Positions 1 through 8,922 of a stretch of 64,000 nt of DNA are shown here, in pieces; position 1 is the stretch's first letter; each line of letters opens with the position of its first letter. The DNA comes from an uncultured Eubacteriales bacterium. Lineage in GTDB: Bacteria; Bacillota; Clostridia; Peptostreptococcales; Anaerovoracaceae. Made by a program: the position numbers and the translations under genes. The notes below the pieces were generated by a model, which was not told the DNA's origin, ran no database searches, and saw only the letters and a program-made list of their open reading frames with translations. The DNA lies in the NCBI GenBank assembly GCA_900545135.1, contig UQXL01000011.1, forward strand, positions 12,321 to 76,320. The letters run 5' to 3'.

Positions 1-2
1 AC

Positions 3-590
3 AGGTACAGGTACGATGTGGTGGAGAACGCCAGCGAGATAGGCGTCACCACGGGAATGGCCTGGACTCAGGTAGGCGGAGACACACTGTTCATCGAGAC
101 GTCTCTGGTGCCTGGAACGGGAGCCATACAGCTGACCGGTCAGCTGGGCGACGTGATGCAGGAATCAGCCAAAACGGCCATAACCTACATCCGCTCCATA
201 GCCGGCGACTACAATATAGAGAAAGATTTTTACAAGAAATACGATCTCCACGTGCATGTGCCTGAGGGCGCCGTGCCTAAAGACGGACCGTCAGCCGGAG
301 TGACCATATTCACATCGGTCATGTCCGCCCTCACCGGCCGTCCGGTGAAGAAAGACGTGGCTATGACAGGAGAGATAACTCTGAGAGGCAAAGTTCTGCC
401 TGTAGGAGGCATAAAGGAAAAGGTTCTCGCCGCTCACAGAGCAGGAATAAGGACTATCCTGCTTCCCGCAGACAACAAAGCTGACATAGACGATATTCCG
501 CAGTCGGTGAGAAAGCAGCTCAAATTTATCTTGCTGGAAAAAGCTGTGGAAACTCTTCAATACGCACTGGAAGAAAGCGCAAAGGTGTAG
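3..590 (+). CDS. lon: Lon protease, C-terminal proteolytic domain (5' end outside window)
   Basis: ATP-dependent serine protease of the cytosol that degrades damaged and regulatory proteins. Only the last ~195 residues are visible; the reading frame is open to the window edge, so the start and the AAA+ domain lie upstream. The catalytic serine sits in PKDGPSAG and the catalytic lysine in VGGIKEK, the Ser-Lys dyad that defines Lon. The spacing of the two motifs and the C-terminal length are normal for the family. The next gene, engB, starts one base after the stop codon; lon followed by ysxC/engB is the classic Firmicutes order, which supports both calls. Confidence 0.96.
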   Translation, partial: RYRYDVVENASEIGVTTGMAWTQVGGDTLFIETSLVPGTGAIQLTGQLGDVMQESAKTAITYIRSIAGDYNIEKDFYKKYDLHVHVPEGAVPKDGPSAGVTIFTSVMSALTGRPVKKDVAMTGEITLRGKVLPVGGIKEKVLAAHRAGIRTILLPADNKADIDDIPQSVRKQLKFILLEKAVETLQYALEESAKV

Positions 591-591
591 T

Positions 592-1179
592 ATGATAATA
601 AGAGAAGCAGAACTTGAAGCGATAGCCGTAAAAGCCAGCCAGTACCCTGAAGATACGATGGCTGAGATAGCCTTTGCCGGCAGGTCCAACGTCGGAAAGT
701 CATCTCTCTTGAATCTGCTCACCGGCAGGAAGAGTCTGGCCAGAGTTTCAGGAAGCCCCGGCAAAACCAGGACTATAAATTTCTACAAAATCAACGGCGA
801 TTTTAGGATAGTCGATCTGCCGGGATACGGTTATGCCAAGGTTTCCAAGCAGATGAGTCGCGAATGGGGGCCGATGATGGAGGAATATCTCCAGAAAAGG
901 CAAGGTCTTAAAAAAGTAGTTCAGCTGGTCGATATACGTCACGCCCCATCGGCGCAGGATATTCAGATGTACCAATATCTCAGACATTACGGGCTTGACG
1001 GCATCGTGGTCGCCACTAAGGCTGACAAGGTTTCCCACAACGAGGCGCAGAAGTGCATAAGCGTCATCAGGAAAGCCCTGGATTTGAGCGCCGATGACAA
1101 GGTGATTCCTGCATCGGCATTGAAAAGGACCGGCCACGACAAGCTGCTTGAAGAGATGGAAAAGCTTCTGGAGGGATAA
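592..1179 (+). CDS. engB: Ribosome biogenesis GTPase EngB/YsxC
   Basis: Essential GTPase of the TrmE-Era-EngA-EngB family, needed for late assembly of the large ribosomal subunit. The 195-residue length is typical. Visible GTPase motifs are G1 GRSNVGKSS (P-loop, near residue 30), a G2 threonine in GKTRTINF, G3 DLPGYGYAKV, G4 TKADK and G5 SALK. The start ATG follows the lon stop by one base and lies within lon coding spacing, implying co-transcription. The stop abuts the start of the next gene. Confidence 0.96.
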   Translation: MIIREAELEAIAVKASQYPEDTMAEIAFAGRSNVGKSSLLNLLTGRKSLARVSGSPGKTRTINFYKINGDFRIVDLPGYGYAKVSKQMSREWGPMMEEYLQKRQGLKKVVQLVDIRHAPSAQDIQMYQYLRHYGLDGIVVATKADKVSHNEAQKCISVIRKALDLSADDKVIPASALKRTGHDKLLEEMEKLLEG

Positions 1180-1521
1180 ATGCAGTTTATCAGTTTTAGA
1201 ATACTTATCAGGCGTATCAAAGCCATAAAATCAATGATGCGCGATAAAACTGTACCAAAGCGCAAGAAAGCTCTGGTCGTAGCGGGCATAATCTATCTTT
1301 TCCTGCCCATAGACCTGATACCTCCTGTGCTGTTCCCTTTCGGCTTTCTGGACGATTTGGTCCTTTGGATTTGGATAGTCTGGACGCTCAAGGACACCTT
1401 GGACCTTTACTGGGACGGAGAAAAAGAACAGGATTTTTCCGGGATATTTGACAAAGAAGATATAGTAGAAGGCGTAGAATTTACTGTAGACCAGGAGGAA
1501 GAAAAAAATGAGCAGCAATAA
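1180..1521 (+). CDS. DUF1232 (YkvA-like) small membrane protein
   Basis: A 113-residue protein with the DUF1232 signature: a hydrophobic stretch near residues 30-65 reading YLFLPIDLIPPVLFPFG followed by FLDDLVL, as in the YkvA family. A basic N terminus precedes it and a strongly acidic tail follows. The function of the family is not established; membrane association is inferred from the hydrophobic core. The ATG directly abuts the engB stop and the end overlaps the hpt start by 14 bases, so it is probably translationally coupled in the lon-engB-hpt operon. Confidence 0.85.
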   Translation: MQFISFRILIRRIKAIKSMMRDKTVPKRKKALVVAGIIYLFLPIDLIPPVLFPFGFLDDLVLWIWIVWTLKDTLDLYWDGEKEQDFSGIFDKEDIVEGVEFTVDQEEEKNEQQ

Positions 1522-2038
1522 TCAGACGGGCAAAGTGCTGTTTACGAGAGAGCAGATAGAAGCCAGGGCGGCCGAGATCGGCGCGCAGATATATGAGGAT
1601 TACGGCGGAGAGCCGGTCTATCTGATATGCACCTTGAGAGGGGCAGTGATGTGGATGGCTGACATAATGAAAAATGTTGCCAACGATACCGAGATAGACT
1701 TCATCATGGCCTCAAGTTATGGCTCGGGAACCACCAGTTCCGGCGTGGTGAAGATCAAAAAAGACCTTGAAGGTGATATTTACGGCAAGAACGTGATAAT
1801 CATCGAGGATATCATAGACACGGGAACCACCCTCAAGCATCTCAAAGAACACCTGGCCGACAGAAATCCGAAGAGTATAAAAATATGCACTCTTCTGGAC
1901 AAGCCGTCAAGGCGCGTCGTTGATATAGAGGCCGATTACGTGGGCTTTTCCATAGAAAACCTGTTCGTGATAGGCTACGGACTGGACTATGACCAGAAAT
2001 ACAGAAATTTGCCTTATGTAAGTTACCTCGAGGGATAA
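1508..2038 (+). CDS. hpt: Hypoxanthine phosphoribosyltransferase
   Basis: Purine salvage enzyme of the cytosol that converts hypoxanthine or guanine plus PRPP to IMP or GMP. The 176-residue length is normal. The PRPP-binding loop is VIIIEDIIDTGTTL (near residues 96-109), and the flexible-loop segment SSYGSGTTSSG and the base-binding KPSRR...YVGF region are present. The ATG at 1508 has a strong AGGAGG site eight bases upstream that lies inside the preceding reading frame, which decides the start. It follows the DUF1232 gene with a 14-base overlap. Confidence 0.96.
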   Translation: MSSNNQTGKVLFTREQIEARAAEIGAQIYEDYGGEPVYLICTLRGAVMWMADIMKNVANDTEIDFIMASSYGSGTTSSGVVKIKKDLEGDIYGKNVIIIEDIIDTGTTLKHLKEHLADRNPKSIKICTLLDKPSRRVVDIEADYVGFSIENLFVIGYGLDYDQKYRNLPYVSYLEG

Positions 2039-2106
2039 ACGGGGTAATATATAGATAAGAAGCATATGATATGGGTTACAAAAAATTTGCAAAGGAGATA
2101 CATAAA

Positions 2107-2679
2107 ATGGCTTACGAAGTAAAGATAGGAATATCAAACAAACACGTTCATTTAAGCGAAGAGCATGTAGAGGCTCTGTTCGGCAAGGGTCACCAGCTGA
2201 CTCCGACTAAAGACCTGGTTCAGCCGGGACAGTTTGCCTGCGAAGAAAAAGTCGATATAGTAGGACCTAAGAACACGCTCAAGGGTATAAGAGTTCTGGG
2301 ACCTGCAAGACCTGAAACTCAGGTGGAGCTGGCCATGACGGACGCCAGAACGATTGGAATCAAAGCTCCGGTTACAGAGTCGGGAAAATTGGCCGGAACT
2401 CCGGGCTGCAAGCTGGTAGGACCTTGCGGAGAAGTCGAGCTCGACCACGGCGTGATGGTAGCCATGAGACACGTCCACTTAAACGACGAGCAGGCTGCGG
2501 AAGCCGGCGTAAAGGACGGAGAGATCGTCAGCATCAAGATCGAGGGCGAGAGAGGACTGGTATTTGATAACGTTCTCGTAAGAGCAGGCTCAAAGCACGA
2601 GAGAGAAGTGCATCTGGACACTGACGAGGGAAACGCAGCAGGCTGCGGACCTGATACCGTCTGCACTATAATCAAATAA
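2107..2679 (+). CDS. pduL: PduL-type phosphate acyltransferase (phosphotransacylase)
   Basis: Interconverts acyl-CoA and acyl phosphate; PduL enzymes act on propionyl-CoA or acetyl-CoA. Two PduL repeats with their metal-binding histidines are visible: ISNKHVHLSEEH at the N terminus and VAMRHVHLNDEQA in the middle. The ATG at 2107 is chosen because AAAGGAGATAC lies just upstream and the protein then begins MAYEVKIGISNKHVHL, as is usual; an ATG at 2071 lacks a site. No microcompartment shell genes are nearby, so a housekeeping acetate or propionate branch is likelier than a propanediol microcompartment. In this organism it could exchange acetyl phosphate (the glycine reductase product) with acetyl-CoA; that link is inference. 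Confidence 0.88.
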   Translation: MAYEVKIGISNKHVHLSEEHVEALFGKGHQLTPTKDLVQPGQFACEEKVDIVGPKNTLKGIRVLGPARPETQVELAMTDARTIGIKAPVTESGKLAGTPGCKLVGPCGEVELDHGVMVAMRHVHLNDEQAAEAGVKDGEIVSIKIEGERGLVFDNVLVRAGSKHEREVHLDTDEGNAAGCGPDTVCTIIK

Positions 2680-2699
2680 GACTGCCGGCAGCGGCAGAT

Positions 2700-2738
2700 A
2701 AGACCTGCGCGGGTTCGCTTATGCGCAGGTCTTTTTTT
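2700..2738 (+). terminator. Intrinsic terminator after pduL
   Basis: Perfect stem AAGACCTGCGC / GCGCAGGTCTT with a 12-base loop, followed by seven T residues. It closes the lon-to-pduL operon. Confidence 0.9.
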
Positions 2739-2811
2739 CTGCGAGCTGCAGCAGCGGAGCTGCGAAGCTCTTTATGATCCGATGATGCGACTGCCGCTGA
2801 AACATCAAAAT

Positions 2812-3369
2812 TTACGGCAGGCCGTACAGCCCAGTCGTCGGATCCTCAAACCACGGGATATGAGGCGTGAAAAATGTGAAAACGACCAGCAAAGCGCAGA
2901 GAGCTAAGAGAAGCGCCGCTCCTGCCAGCTTTGATCCCGGGATGCCTGAGGGATGGCTTTTTATCATGCGGTAGTTGAAAATATATGCCAAGGCCGCGGC
3001 AGAGATGAATATGCTTATGTCTATCCACATGATATTTCTGCCGATGATTCCGCTGTAAGTATAATACGCTGCGGTGACTGCACCCACGGCCAAAAGAGCC
3101 GACAGGGAAGTAGACCATATCAGGTTGGGCATCGCAGTTCTCTTCTGTTTTAAGTATATTAACTGTATGATTAAGAAAAATAGTATAGGGAAATAAATCA
3201 GCTTCAAGTGCTCCCAGGGACTTTCATTTACAGGAGAAAAGGCGGCGGCCGCCCTGTTTCCGGTCCAGTCATAGAGAAAATGTAGAGGAAAGCCTGCTGC
3301 GGATGTGAAGATAAATCCTGCTATCATCTGAATTTTCAGTGAAAAAACTTTTGATTTAGGTATATACAT
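2812..3369 (-). CDS. DUF6512-like polytopic membrane protein
   Basis: A 185-residue membrane protein with about five hydrophobic segments. The early motif HFLYDWTGN followed by FSPVNESPWEHLKL resembles the small clostridial membrane family annotated DUF6512; I recall that pattern but cannot test it here. No catalytic residues stand out and the function is unknown. The start at 3369 gives MYIPKSKVF; a longer start near 3426 or 3480 is possible but would run into the divergently transcribed neighbour. It lies convergent to pduL and divergent from the next gene. Confidence 0.7.
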   Translation of the reverse strand: MYIPKSKVFSLKIQMIAGFIFTSAAGFPLHFLYDWTGNRAAAAFSPVNESPWEHLKLIYFPILFFLIIQLIYLKQKRTAMPNLIWSTSLSALLAVGAVTAAYYTYSGIIGRNIMWIDISIFISAAALAYIFNYRMIKSHPSGIPGSKLAGAALLLALCALLVVFTFFTPHIPWFEDPTTGLYGLP

Positions 3370-3466
3370 AGTTATAAGACCAACTTTCCGCGATATTATT
3401 ACATTGTATTTTATCCGAAATTGGTGTATCATATACCTTGTAGAGGTGTTTTTAGGAGGAAGAATA

Positions 3467-4129
3467 TTGAGGCAGTTCAATTACGTTTGTTCATTTCTGC
3501 TGGTTATTACGTTATCAGTCTTTATAATAACCGCAGGACAAAACATAACGGCACGAACATCAGGAACTTACCTATACTATTTTAACGATACCAGAGCTGT
3601 GGATAGTCTTGGCGCTGAATACACTAGTTCACAGATGGCGGATGAAATCGCGGGCTTCATGAATTCGTGGCGCCCCGACGAATTTCAGGTGTACGAAAAC
3701 ACGGGATATGACATGCAGGGGATATTTTCCGCCAAAGACAGCGACAATATGCTTAAGGCTAAGACTGCCATGGACATAAGCTTGATAATATGTTTGGTCA
3801 GCCTGATTATTACTGTGTCTATATATGTTTATTTTTTAAAAAATGATTTTAAACTAGTCCTGAGAAAGCGGCTCAAAGCCGTGTGGATCGTTACGGCTGT
3901 GCTTTTGGCTTTCGAGGGATTTTTGCTCATGAGCGGAAAAGGCGTCAAATGGCTGGCGTCTTTCATAGGGCTCGAGCCTTTGAGCGACAATTCGCTGCTT
4001 TCCGTAATACTGAGCGAGGATTTTGTCAATATGTCGAGCTTCTTTGTCATAGCATATACGATCGTCGCCGCGATAGCGTTGTCCTATCTTACTTATGTTC
4101 TGACCAAGCCGCCCAGGATTTTTTACTGA
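3467..4129 (+). CDS. Predicted membrane protein with DUF1461-like layout
   Basis: A 220-residue protein with an N-terminal membrane segment (residues ~7-24), an extracytoplasmic stretch of ~70 residues, then three further membrane segments ending in a short basic tail. The layout, one anchor plus a loop plus three helices, matches the DUF1461/TIGR01906 membrane protein at 18611 in this window, but the diagnostic motifs are weaker. The start is a TTG with a strong TAGGAGG eight bases upstream; an upstream ATG at 3404 has no site. Function unknown. Confidence 0.65.
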   Translation: MRQFNYVCSFLLVITLSVFIITAGQNITARTSGTYLYYFNDTRAVDSLGAEYTSSQMADEIAGFMNSWRPDEFQVYENTGYDMQGIFSAKDSDNMLKAKTAMDISLIICLVSLIITVSIYVYFLKNDFKLVLRKRLKAVWIVTAVLLAFEGFLLMSGKGVKWLASFIGLEPLSDNSLLSVILSEDFVNMSSFFVIAYTIVAAIALSYLTYVLTKPPRIFY

Positions 4130-4223
4130 AACGGAATTTTCACGGCGGAAAGATTTTCACGCCGGAGAAAGGTTCATGTTGAAATTTTTATGATAGAAGA
4201 TTTTTTTCAGAAAAGGAGAACTT

Positions 4224-4766
4224 ATGATATTTGTTCACTTAGCCGAGGGCTTTGAAGAGGTAGAAGCGATCACTGCAGCGGATATAGCCAGGAGAGCGGG
4301 GCTTGATGCGAAGCTGGTTTCCGTCACAGGCGAACTGAAAGTCAGGGGAGCCCACGGAATAACAGTGGAAGCTGACTTGCTGTTTGAAGAAGCGGATTAT
4401 GAAAGCTGCGATATGCTTGTTTTGCCGGGAGGACTTCCGGGAGCATATAATTTGAGGGATCACAAGGGACTCTGCCGCAGGATAGCTCTTTTCAATGAAG
4501 AGGGAAAGGGTCTGGCTGCGATATGCGCCGCGCCTCTTGTCCTGGGCTCTCTGGGAATTCTGACAGGAAAGAAAGCGACCATTTACCCGGGCATGGAAAA
4601 GGAACTCAAAGGCGCAGAAGCGTTGGATTTTCCGGTTGTCAGGGACGGCAATATCATCACTTCCCAGGGACCTGCGACGGCCATGAAATTCGCCCTTGCC
4701 ATAGTAAAATACTTTAAAGGAGATGAGGCAGGAGAAGCTTTGGAAAAAGACCTGCTGTTATATTGA
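4224..4766 (+). CDS. DJ-1/PfpI family protein (YajL/ThiJ-like)
   Basis: A 180-residue cytosolic DJ-1 family protein. The nucleophile-elbow cysteine is in LAAICAAPLVLG (near residue 100) and the conserved acidic residue that tunes it is in the N-terminal EGFEEVEA. The motif VLPGGLPGAYNLRD is also typical. Family members act in oxidative or carbonyl-stress protection; a specific activity cannot be read from sequence. AAAAGGAGAA precedes the ATG. Its stop overlaps the start of the PHP gene as TGATG, so the two are translationally coupled. Confidence 0.9.
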   Translation: MIFVHLAEGFEEVEAITAADIARRAGLDAKLVSVTGELKVRGAHGITVEADLLFEEADYESCDMLVLPGGLPGAYNLRDHKGLCRRIALFNEEGKGLAAICAAPLVLGSLGILTGKKATIYPGMEKELKGAEALDFPVVRDGNIITSQGPATAMKFALAIVKYFKGDEAGEALEKDLLLY

Positions 4767-5554
4767 TGAGCCTTAAGATAGATTTTCATATCCATACATG
4801 GTACTCGGACGGAACGATGAGCCCTGAGGAGATCGTCGAAAAATATGCCGGAGAAGAATTCAGCACTATAGCCATCACGGATCACGAAGTGACGGATGGC
4901 ATAAGAGAGGCGCAGGAGGCCGCAAAGGGCAAGGGTATAAAAGTGGTTCCCGGAATAGAGCTGGCTACCGATATGGACGGCAGAGAGCTCCATATCCTCG
5001 GATACTATATAGACGAGGAAAATCCTGCTCTCCAAGATGCGCTGGCGCGCCTTGCGGTCATCAGAAAGAAGCGAAACGCCGGCATTCTCAAAGCCCTGCA
5101 GCAGCAAAATATAGACATAAAAGAAGAGGACCTGATTCAGCGACCGGGACAGACTTATATAGGAAAACCCAACTTTGCCAGAGCTTTAGCAGCCAAGGGA
5201 TATATAGACGAGGCATCCCAAGCGTTCACTCCCGGTCAGTTCCTGGAGTCCGATGAAGTCAGGGCTGTTGAAAAAGAAAAGCTTTCAACTGCAGAGGCTA
5301 TAAAATTGATCAGAGATGCCGGAGGGATAGCCGTTCTCGCCCACCCATGCAAGATAAAAGGCATAGGACAGCGTGAAAGCGAGGAATTTCGGAGAAATTT
5401 TGGGATGCTGCTGGCCGGGTTAAAAAAGGCCGGACTTAAAGGACTTGAGTGCATATATCCTACCCATAGCGATGAGGAAAGGCTGTACTTCATAAGCATG
5501 GCGTCCAAATATCATCTTCATGTAACAGAGGGCTCGGATTTTCACGGTAGGTAG
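4766..5554 (+). CDS. PHP-domain phosphoesterase
   Basis: A 262-residue PHP protein, similar in layout to TrpH/YciV-type enzymes that remove phosphate from short oligonucleotides or 3',5'-bisphosphonucleotides. Metal-binding motifs are visible: DFHIHTWYSDG at the N terminus, AITDHE, PGIEL, VLAHPCKIKG and the C-terminal GSDFHG. The exact substrate is inferred. The ATG shares one base with the DJ-1 stop. The protein ends two residues after SDFHG, about 10-20 residues shorter than many relatives, but all metal motifs are present. Confidence 0.85.
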   Translation: MSLKIDFHIHTWYSDGTMSPEEIVEKYAGEEFSTIAITDHEVTDGIREAQEAAKGKGIKVVPGIELATDMDGRELHILGYYIDEENPALQDALARLAVIRKKRNAGILKALQQQNIDIKEEDLIQRPGQTYIGKPNFARALAAKGYIDEASQAFTPGQFLESDEVRAVEKEKLSTAEAIKLIRDAGGIAVLAHPCKIKGIGQRESEEFRRNFGMLLAGLKKAGLKGLECIYPTHSDEERLYFISMASKYHLHVTEGSDFHGR

Positions 5555-5605
5555 CGCCTGATACGCAGAAAATTATGGGATAAAAGGGCATCGTTATATA
5601 AGCAA

Positions 5606-5648
5606 TATGCGCGTCAAAGAGGATTTTCCTGCGGCGCGCGTTTTATTT
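5606..5648 (+). terminator. Probable terminator after the PHP gene
   Basis: GC-rich arms (TGCGCG and CGCGCG, one wobble) separated by a ~22-base loop and followed by TTTTATTTT. Confidence 0.5.
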
Positions 5649-5746
5649 TCAGCAATGCGTGATTTATTATGGCGTTGCCAAGTGATGGCGGAGAGATTAT
5701 AATAAAGTCAGCAGATAGAGTTTACGATAAAAGGAGAAGAGCGATT

Positions 5747-6298
5747 ATGTCAGTATTCAGCAGCAGGAGAGTAGCAGCGGCTGTAAGAACGAAAGAGGAT
5801 TTCGATATTTCCATAACTTCAAAAGTCGATGTGATATTCTTGCTTTATTCCAGCATCATGAATATAGAAGCATACGTCAAAAAAGCCCATGACGCGGGAA
5901 AGAAGATTTTCATACACATGGATTTTGTAGAGGGAGTGGGAAAAGACCGCGCCGGAATGGAATTTGTAAAGTCGGTGGGAGCCGACGGTATACTTACTAC
6001 CAAGACCAACATGATACGCCCGGCCAAAGACTGCGGCCTCATCACCGTTCAGAGATTCTTTATCGTCGATTCCCATTCCGTCGATACTGCGGTGGAATCT
6101 ATCCGCATAGCCAAGCCTGATGTGGTGGAGATAATGCCGGGAGTGGTGGAAAAAAAGATAAGAGAATTTACAGAGAAAGTATCCATGGAGATATTGGTAG
6201 GAGGCCTTATAGAGCTTAAGGAAGAGGTCGACGCGGCGATAGAAGCGGGGGCTACGGCAGTTTCCACGGCCAACAGAGAACTTTGGAACTACAGATAA
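5747..6298 (+). CDS. glpP: Glycerol-3-phosphate-responsive antiterminator GlpP
   Basis: RNA-binding antiterminator that, in Bacillus, lets transcription read through leader terminators of glycerol genes when glycerol-3-phosphate is present. The 183-residue length is normal. It shows the TIM-barrel-like GlpP pattern: HMDFVEGVGKD, GADGILTTKTN, VEIMPGVV and GGLIELKEEV. The ATG at 5747 has AAAGGAGAAG upstream; the in-frame ATG at 5669 has no site. No glpF, glpK or glpD lies within the window, so its target leaders must be elsewhere. Confidence 0.9.
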   Translation: MSVFSSRRVAAAVRTKEDFDISITSKVDVIFLLYSSIMNIEAYVKKAHDAGKKIFIHMDFVEGVGKDRAGMEFVKSVGADGILTTKTNMIRPAKDCGLITVQRFFIVDSHSVDTAVESIRIAKPDVVEIMPGVVEKKIREFTEKVSMEILVGGLIELKEEVDAAIEAGATAVSTANRELWNYR

Positions 6299-6363
6299 TT
6301 TTGGAACTATAGATGACGACGGACAAAGCTGACGAATAATTTTAAGAAAGTAGGGGAGTAGAG

Positions 6364-8037
6364 ATGAAAATTAAATTTTGCGGAGCTTCACAGGGCGTGA
6401 CAGGTTCATGCCACCTGATAACTACGGACAAGCATAAGATTTTGCTGGACTGCGGACAGTTCCAGGGCGGAAAAACGATGGAGGCGATGAACAGCGAAGC
6501 GTTTCCTTTTGTGCCGGAGGAGGTTGAGTGTGTCGTACTGAGCCACGCTCATATCGATCACTGCGGAAGGCTTCCCCTGCTGGTGAAGCGAGGCTTCAAA
6601 GGAAATATATACTGCACAGACGCTACAGCTGATCTGCTGGACGTTATGCTCAGAGACAGTGCGTATATCCATGAAAAGGACGCGGAAATGCAGAGCAGAA
6701 AAAACGCCAGGACAGGCAAGCCTGCCGTAGAACCCCTTTATACCATCCAGGACGCTGAGGAGGCTCTTAAACTGGTGAAACCTGTGCTCTACGACCAGCT
6801 GATAGAACTCAATCCGGAAATCAAAATAGTTTTCAACGACGCAGGACATATACTCGGCTCAGCGATAACAGAGCTTTGGATAACCGAGGGCGAGAGCACT
6901 TCAAAGATCGTCTTTTCCGGCGATCTGGGCGTGATGGACAGGCCTATACTGAGAAATCCTACGAAAATAAAGAAAGCCGACTATGTGATAATGGAGACGA
7001 CCTACGGCAACCGCGTCCATGAAGCAAACTCCACAAGCATAGATCAGCTCATCAAGATAACCATAGATACAGTCAAGAGAGGCGGAAGCGTCATAATTCC
7101 GTCTTTCGCCGTGGGAAGAACGCAGGAACTGATATATCAGTTCAACATGTTCTATGAAAACCATCCTGAATACAAGAAGTATCTGGAGGACGTAAACGTA
7201 TACATCGACAGTCCGATGGCCACGACCGCCACGGAAGTGTTCAAGAAAAATGCCCAGGTCTTTGATGATGAGACGAGGGAATATATTCTGAAAGGAGATA
7301 ATCCTTTAGATTTTAAAAACCTGAAATTCACTAGAAATACGGCAGATTCCCAGATGCTGAACAACGATAAGTCGCCGAAGATCATAATTTCTGCCAGCGG
7401 AATGTGCGAGGCGGGAAGAATAAGGCACCATCTCAAGCACAATCTGTGGGACAGCAGAAACAGCATTGTTTTCGTAGGCTATCAGGCTGAGGGAACTTTG
7501 GGAAGAATGCTGATCGAAGGCGCCAAGGAAGTAAAGCTGTTCGGCGAGACCATAATGGTGAGCGCTCAGATACATAATCTGGAAGGGTTTTCCGGCCACG
7601 CAGACAGAGACGGCCTTTTGGACTGGCTCAGCGGCTTTCAAAAGAAGCCTAAACAGGTCTTTCTGGTTCACGGCGAAACAGATTCAAAGCTGGATTTTGC
7701 CAAGCTCATACACGATAAACTGGGTTATGAGCCTGTAGTGATAATGCAGAATTCGGAATTTGAGCTTGAAACAGGAGAACTTTTGAGCAAGGAGGACGTC
7801 ATAACAGACGTGATGGACGACGAGGGCATCGAGGAACTTAAGGACAAGATTTCCGATATTAAGGAAGAACTGGATCAAATACTTTCCGACACTGAAGAAG
7901 TCATGAAAAAACGTCCGTCTGCCGAAAAACTCCAGCAGATAAACAATCTGATCCTGGAAATCGAAAAAGCGTCGGTAAATCTCGGCTCTTCGATAACTGC
8001 CGAGGACAGAGACATGCGTCCGCTCAGCGAGCAATAA
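6364..8037 (+). CDS. MBL-fold metallo-hydrolase with beta-CASP and RMMBL domains
   Basis: A 557-residue zinc hydrolase of the CPSF73/YSH1-like group, probably an RNA-processing nuclease. N-terminal metallo-beta-lactamase motifs include LSHAHIDHCGRLP, GHILGSA and FSGDLG; the beta-CASP region has VIIPSFAVGRTQELIY and the late histidine motif GFSGHADRDGLL, followed by LVHGE typical of the RMMBL domain. The C-terminal ~90 residues are acidic and helical, probably coiled coil. The ATG follows AGGGGAG. Whether RNA is the true substrate is inferred from the family. Confidence 0.9.
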   Translation: MKIKFCGASQGVTGSCHLITTDKHKILLDCGQFQGGKTMEAMNSEAFPFVPEEVECVVLSHAHIDHCGRLPLLVKRGFKGNIYCTDATADLLDVMLRDSAYIHEKDAEMQSRKNARTGKPAVEPLYTIQDAEEALKLVKPVLYDQLIELNPEIKIVFNDAGHILGSAITELWITEGESTSKIVFSGDLGVMDRPILRNPTKIKKADYVIMETTYGNRVHEANSTSIDQLIKITIDTVKRGGSVIIPSFAVGRTQELIYQFNMFYENHPEYKKYLEDVNVYIDSPMATTATEVFKKNAQVFDDETREYILKGDNPLDFKNLKFTRNTADSQMLNNDKSPKIIISASGMCEAGRIRHHLKHNLWDSRNSIVFVGYQAEGTLGRMLIEGAKEVKLFGETIMVSAQIHNLEGFSGHADRDGLLDWLSGFQKKPKQVFLVHGETDSKLDFAKLIHDKLGYEPVVIMQNSEFELETGELLSKEDVITDVMDDEGIEELKDKISDIKEELDQILSDTEEVMKKRPSAEKLQQINNLILEIEKASVNLGSSITAEDRDMRPLSEQ

Positions 8038-8088
8038 GTCAATAAGTCAATAAGCCAATAAGTCAATGAGTCGATAGGTCGATAGACC
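8033..8088 (+). repeat. Seven tandem copies of a degenerate octamer
   Basis: Seven head-to-tail 8-bp units, starting as AATAAGTC and decaying to GATAGACC. The first copy overlaps the stop codon of the metallo-hydrolase gene (its TAA is inside the unit). A similar four-copy octamer array follows another stop codon at 62149-62180. Confidence 0.8.
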
Positions 8089-8180
8089 GCGGGGGGCGGA
8101 AAGAAGCTGGAGTAAAATCCAGCCGGGGCTTGCAGTATTTGCGGGTCCGCAGCCAGCCTCAGGACTAACAGGAGTTGAAA

Positions 8181-8804
8181 ATGGAAAATCCTCAAGTAAT
8201 CGTAATAGGAATCGCAGGCGGAACCGGCTCGGGAAAGAGCACGATGATCAACAAGATAAAGGAAGAATTCGGTGACGTGATAACTATCCTGAGCCATGAT
8301 TTTTACTATAAGCGCCACGACGAGCTTTCCCTTGACGAGAGACGCAGGCTCAACTACGACCACCCGGCTGCTTTCGACACAGACTTGATGATAAGTCATC
8401 TGAAAACGCTCAAAAATTGGCAGCCAGTGGACAGACCTGTGTATGACTTCACCATTTACAATCGCACTGACGAGACAGTTCGGATTCGTCCGTCGAAAGT
8501 AGTTGTGGTCGAGGGAATACTCATATTTGAAAATAAAGAACTTATGGATTTGTTCGACATAAAGGTCTTCATCGACACCGACGCTGACGTGAGGATTATC
8601 AGGAGAATACTGAGAGACGTCAGGGAAAGGGGCAGAACGCTGGAATCGGTGATAGACCAGTATCTTTCCAGCGTGAAGATAATGCACGAACAGTTCGTCG
8701 AACCCAGCAAGAAATATGCTGATATAATAGTTCCGGAGGGCGGATTTAATGTGGTTGCCCTGGAAATGCTCAGCGAGAGGATACACGCTCTTTTGAGCCG
8801 GTAG
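8181..8804 (+). CDS. udk: Uridine kinase
   Basis: Pyrimidine salvage enzyme phosphorylating uridine and cytidine. The 207-residue length is normal. The P-loop is GIAGGTGSGKST (residues ~9-20); DFYYKRHDELS, the YDHPAAFDTDL lid region and VVVEGIL are all characteristic. The ATG at 8181 is preceded by AGGAG; a TTG two codons upstream is less likely. Confidence 0.95.
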   Translation: MENPQVIVIGIAGGTGSGKSTMINKIKEEFGDVITILSHDFYYKRHDELSLDERRRLNYDHPAAFDTDLMISHLKTLKNWQPVDRPVYDFTIYNRTDETVRIRPSKVVVVEGILIFENKELMDLFDIKVFIDTDADVRIIRRILRDVRERGRTLESVIDQYLSSVKIMHEQFVEPSKKYADIIVPEGGFNVVALEMLSERIHALLSR

Positions 8805-8922
8805 GTCAGTGTGCTTGCCGGACAGCAGTTTGTAAGACTGGCAATCTGCGAGGGCTTGCGTGTCTTTGAAATGGAGATATGAAACGCCCGGCATGCCAAC
8901 TTAATATATGATTTCACTCATG

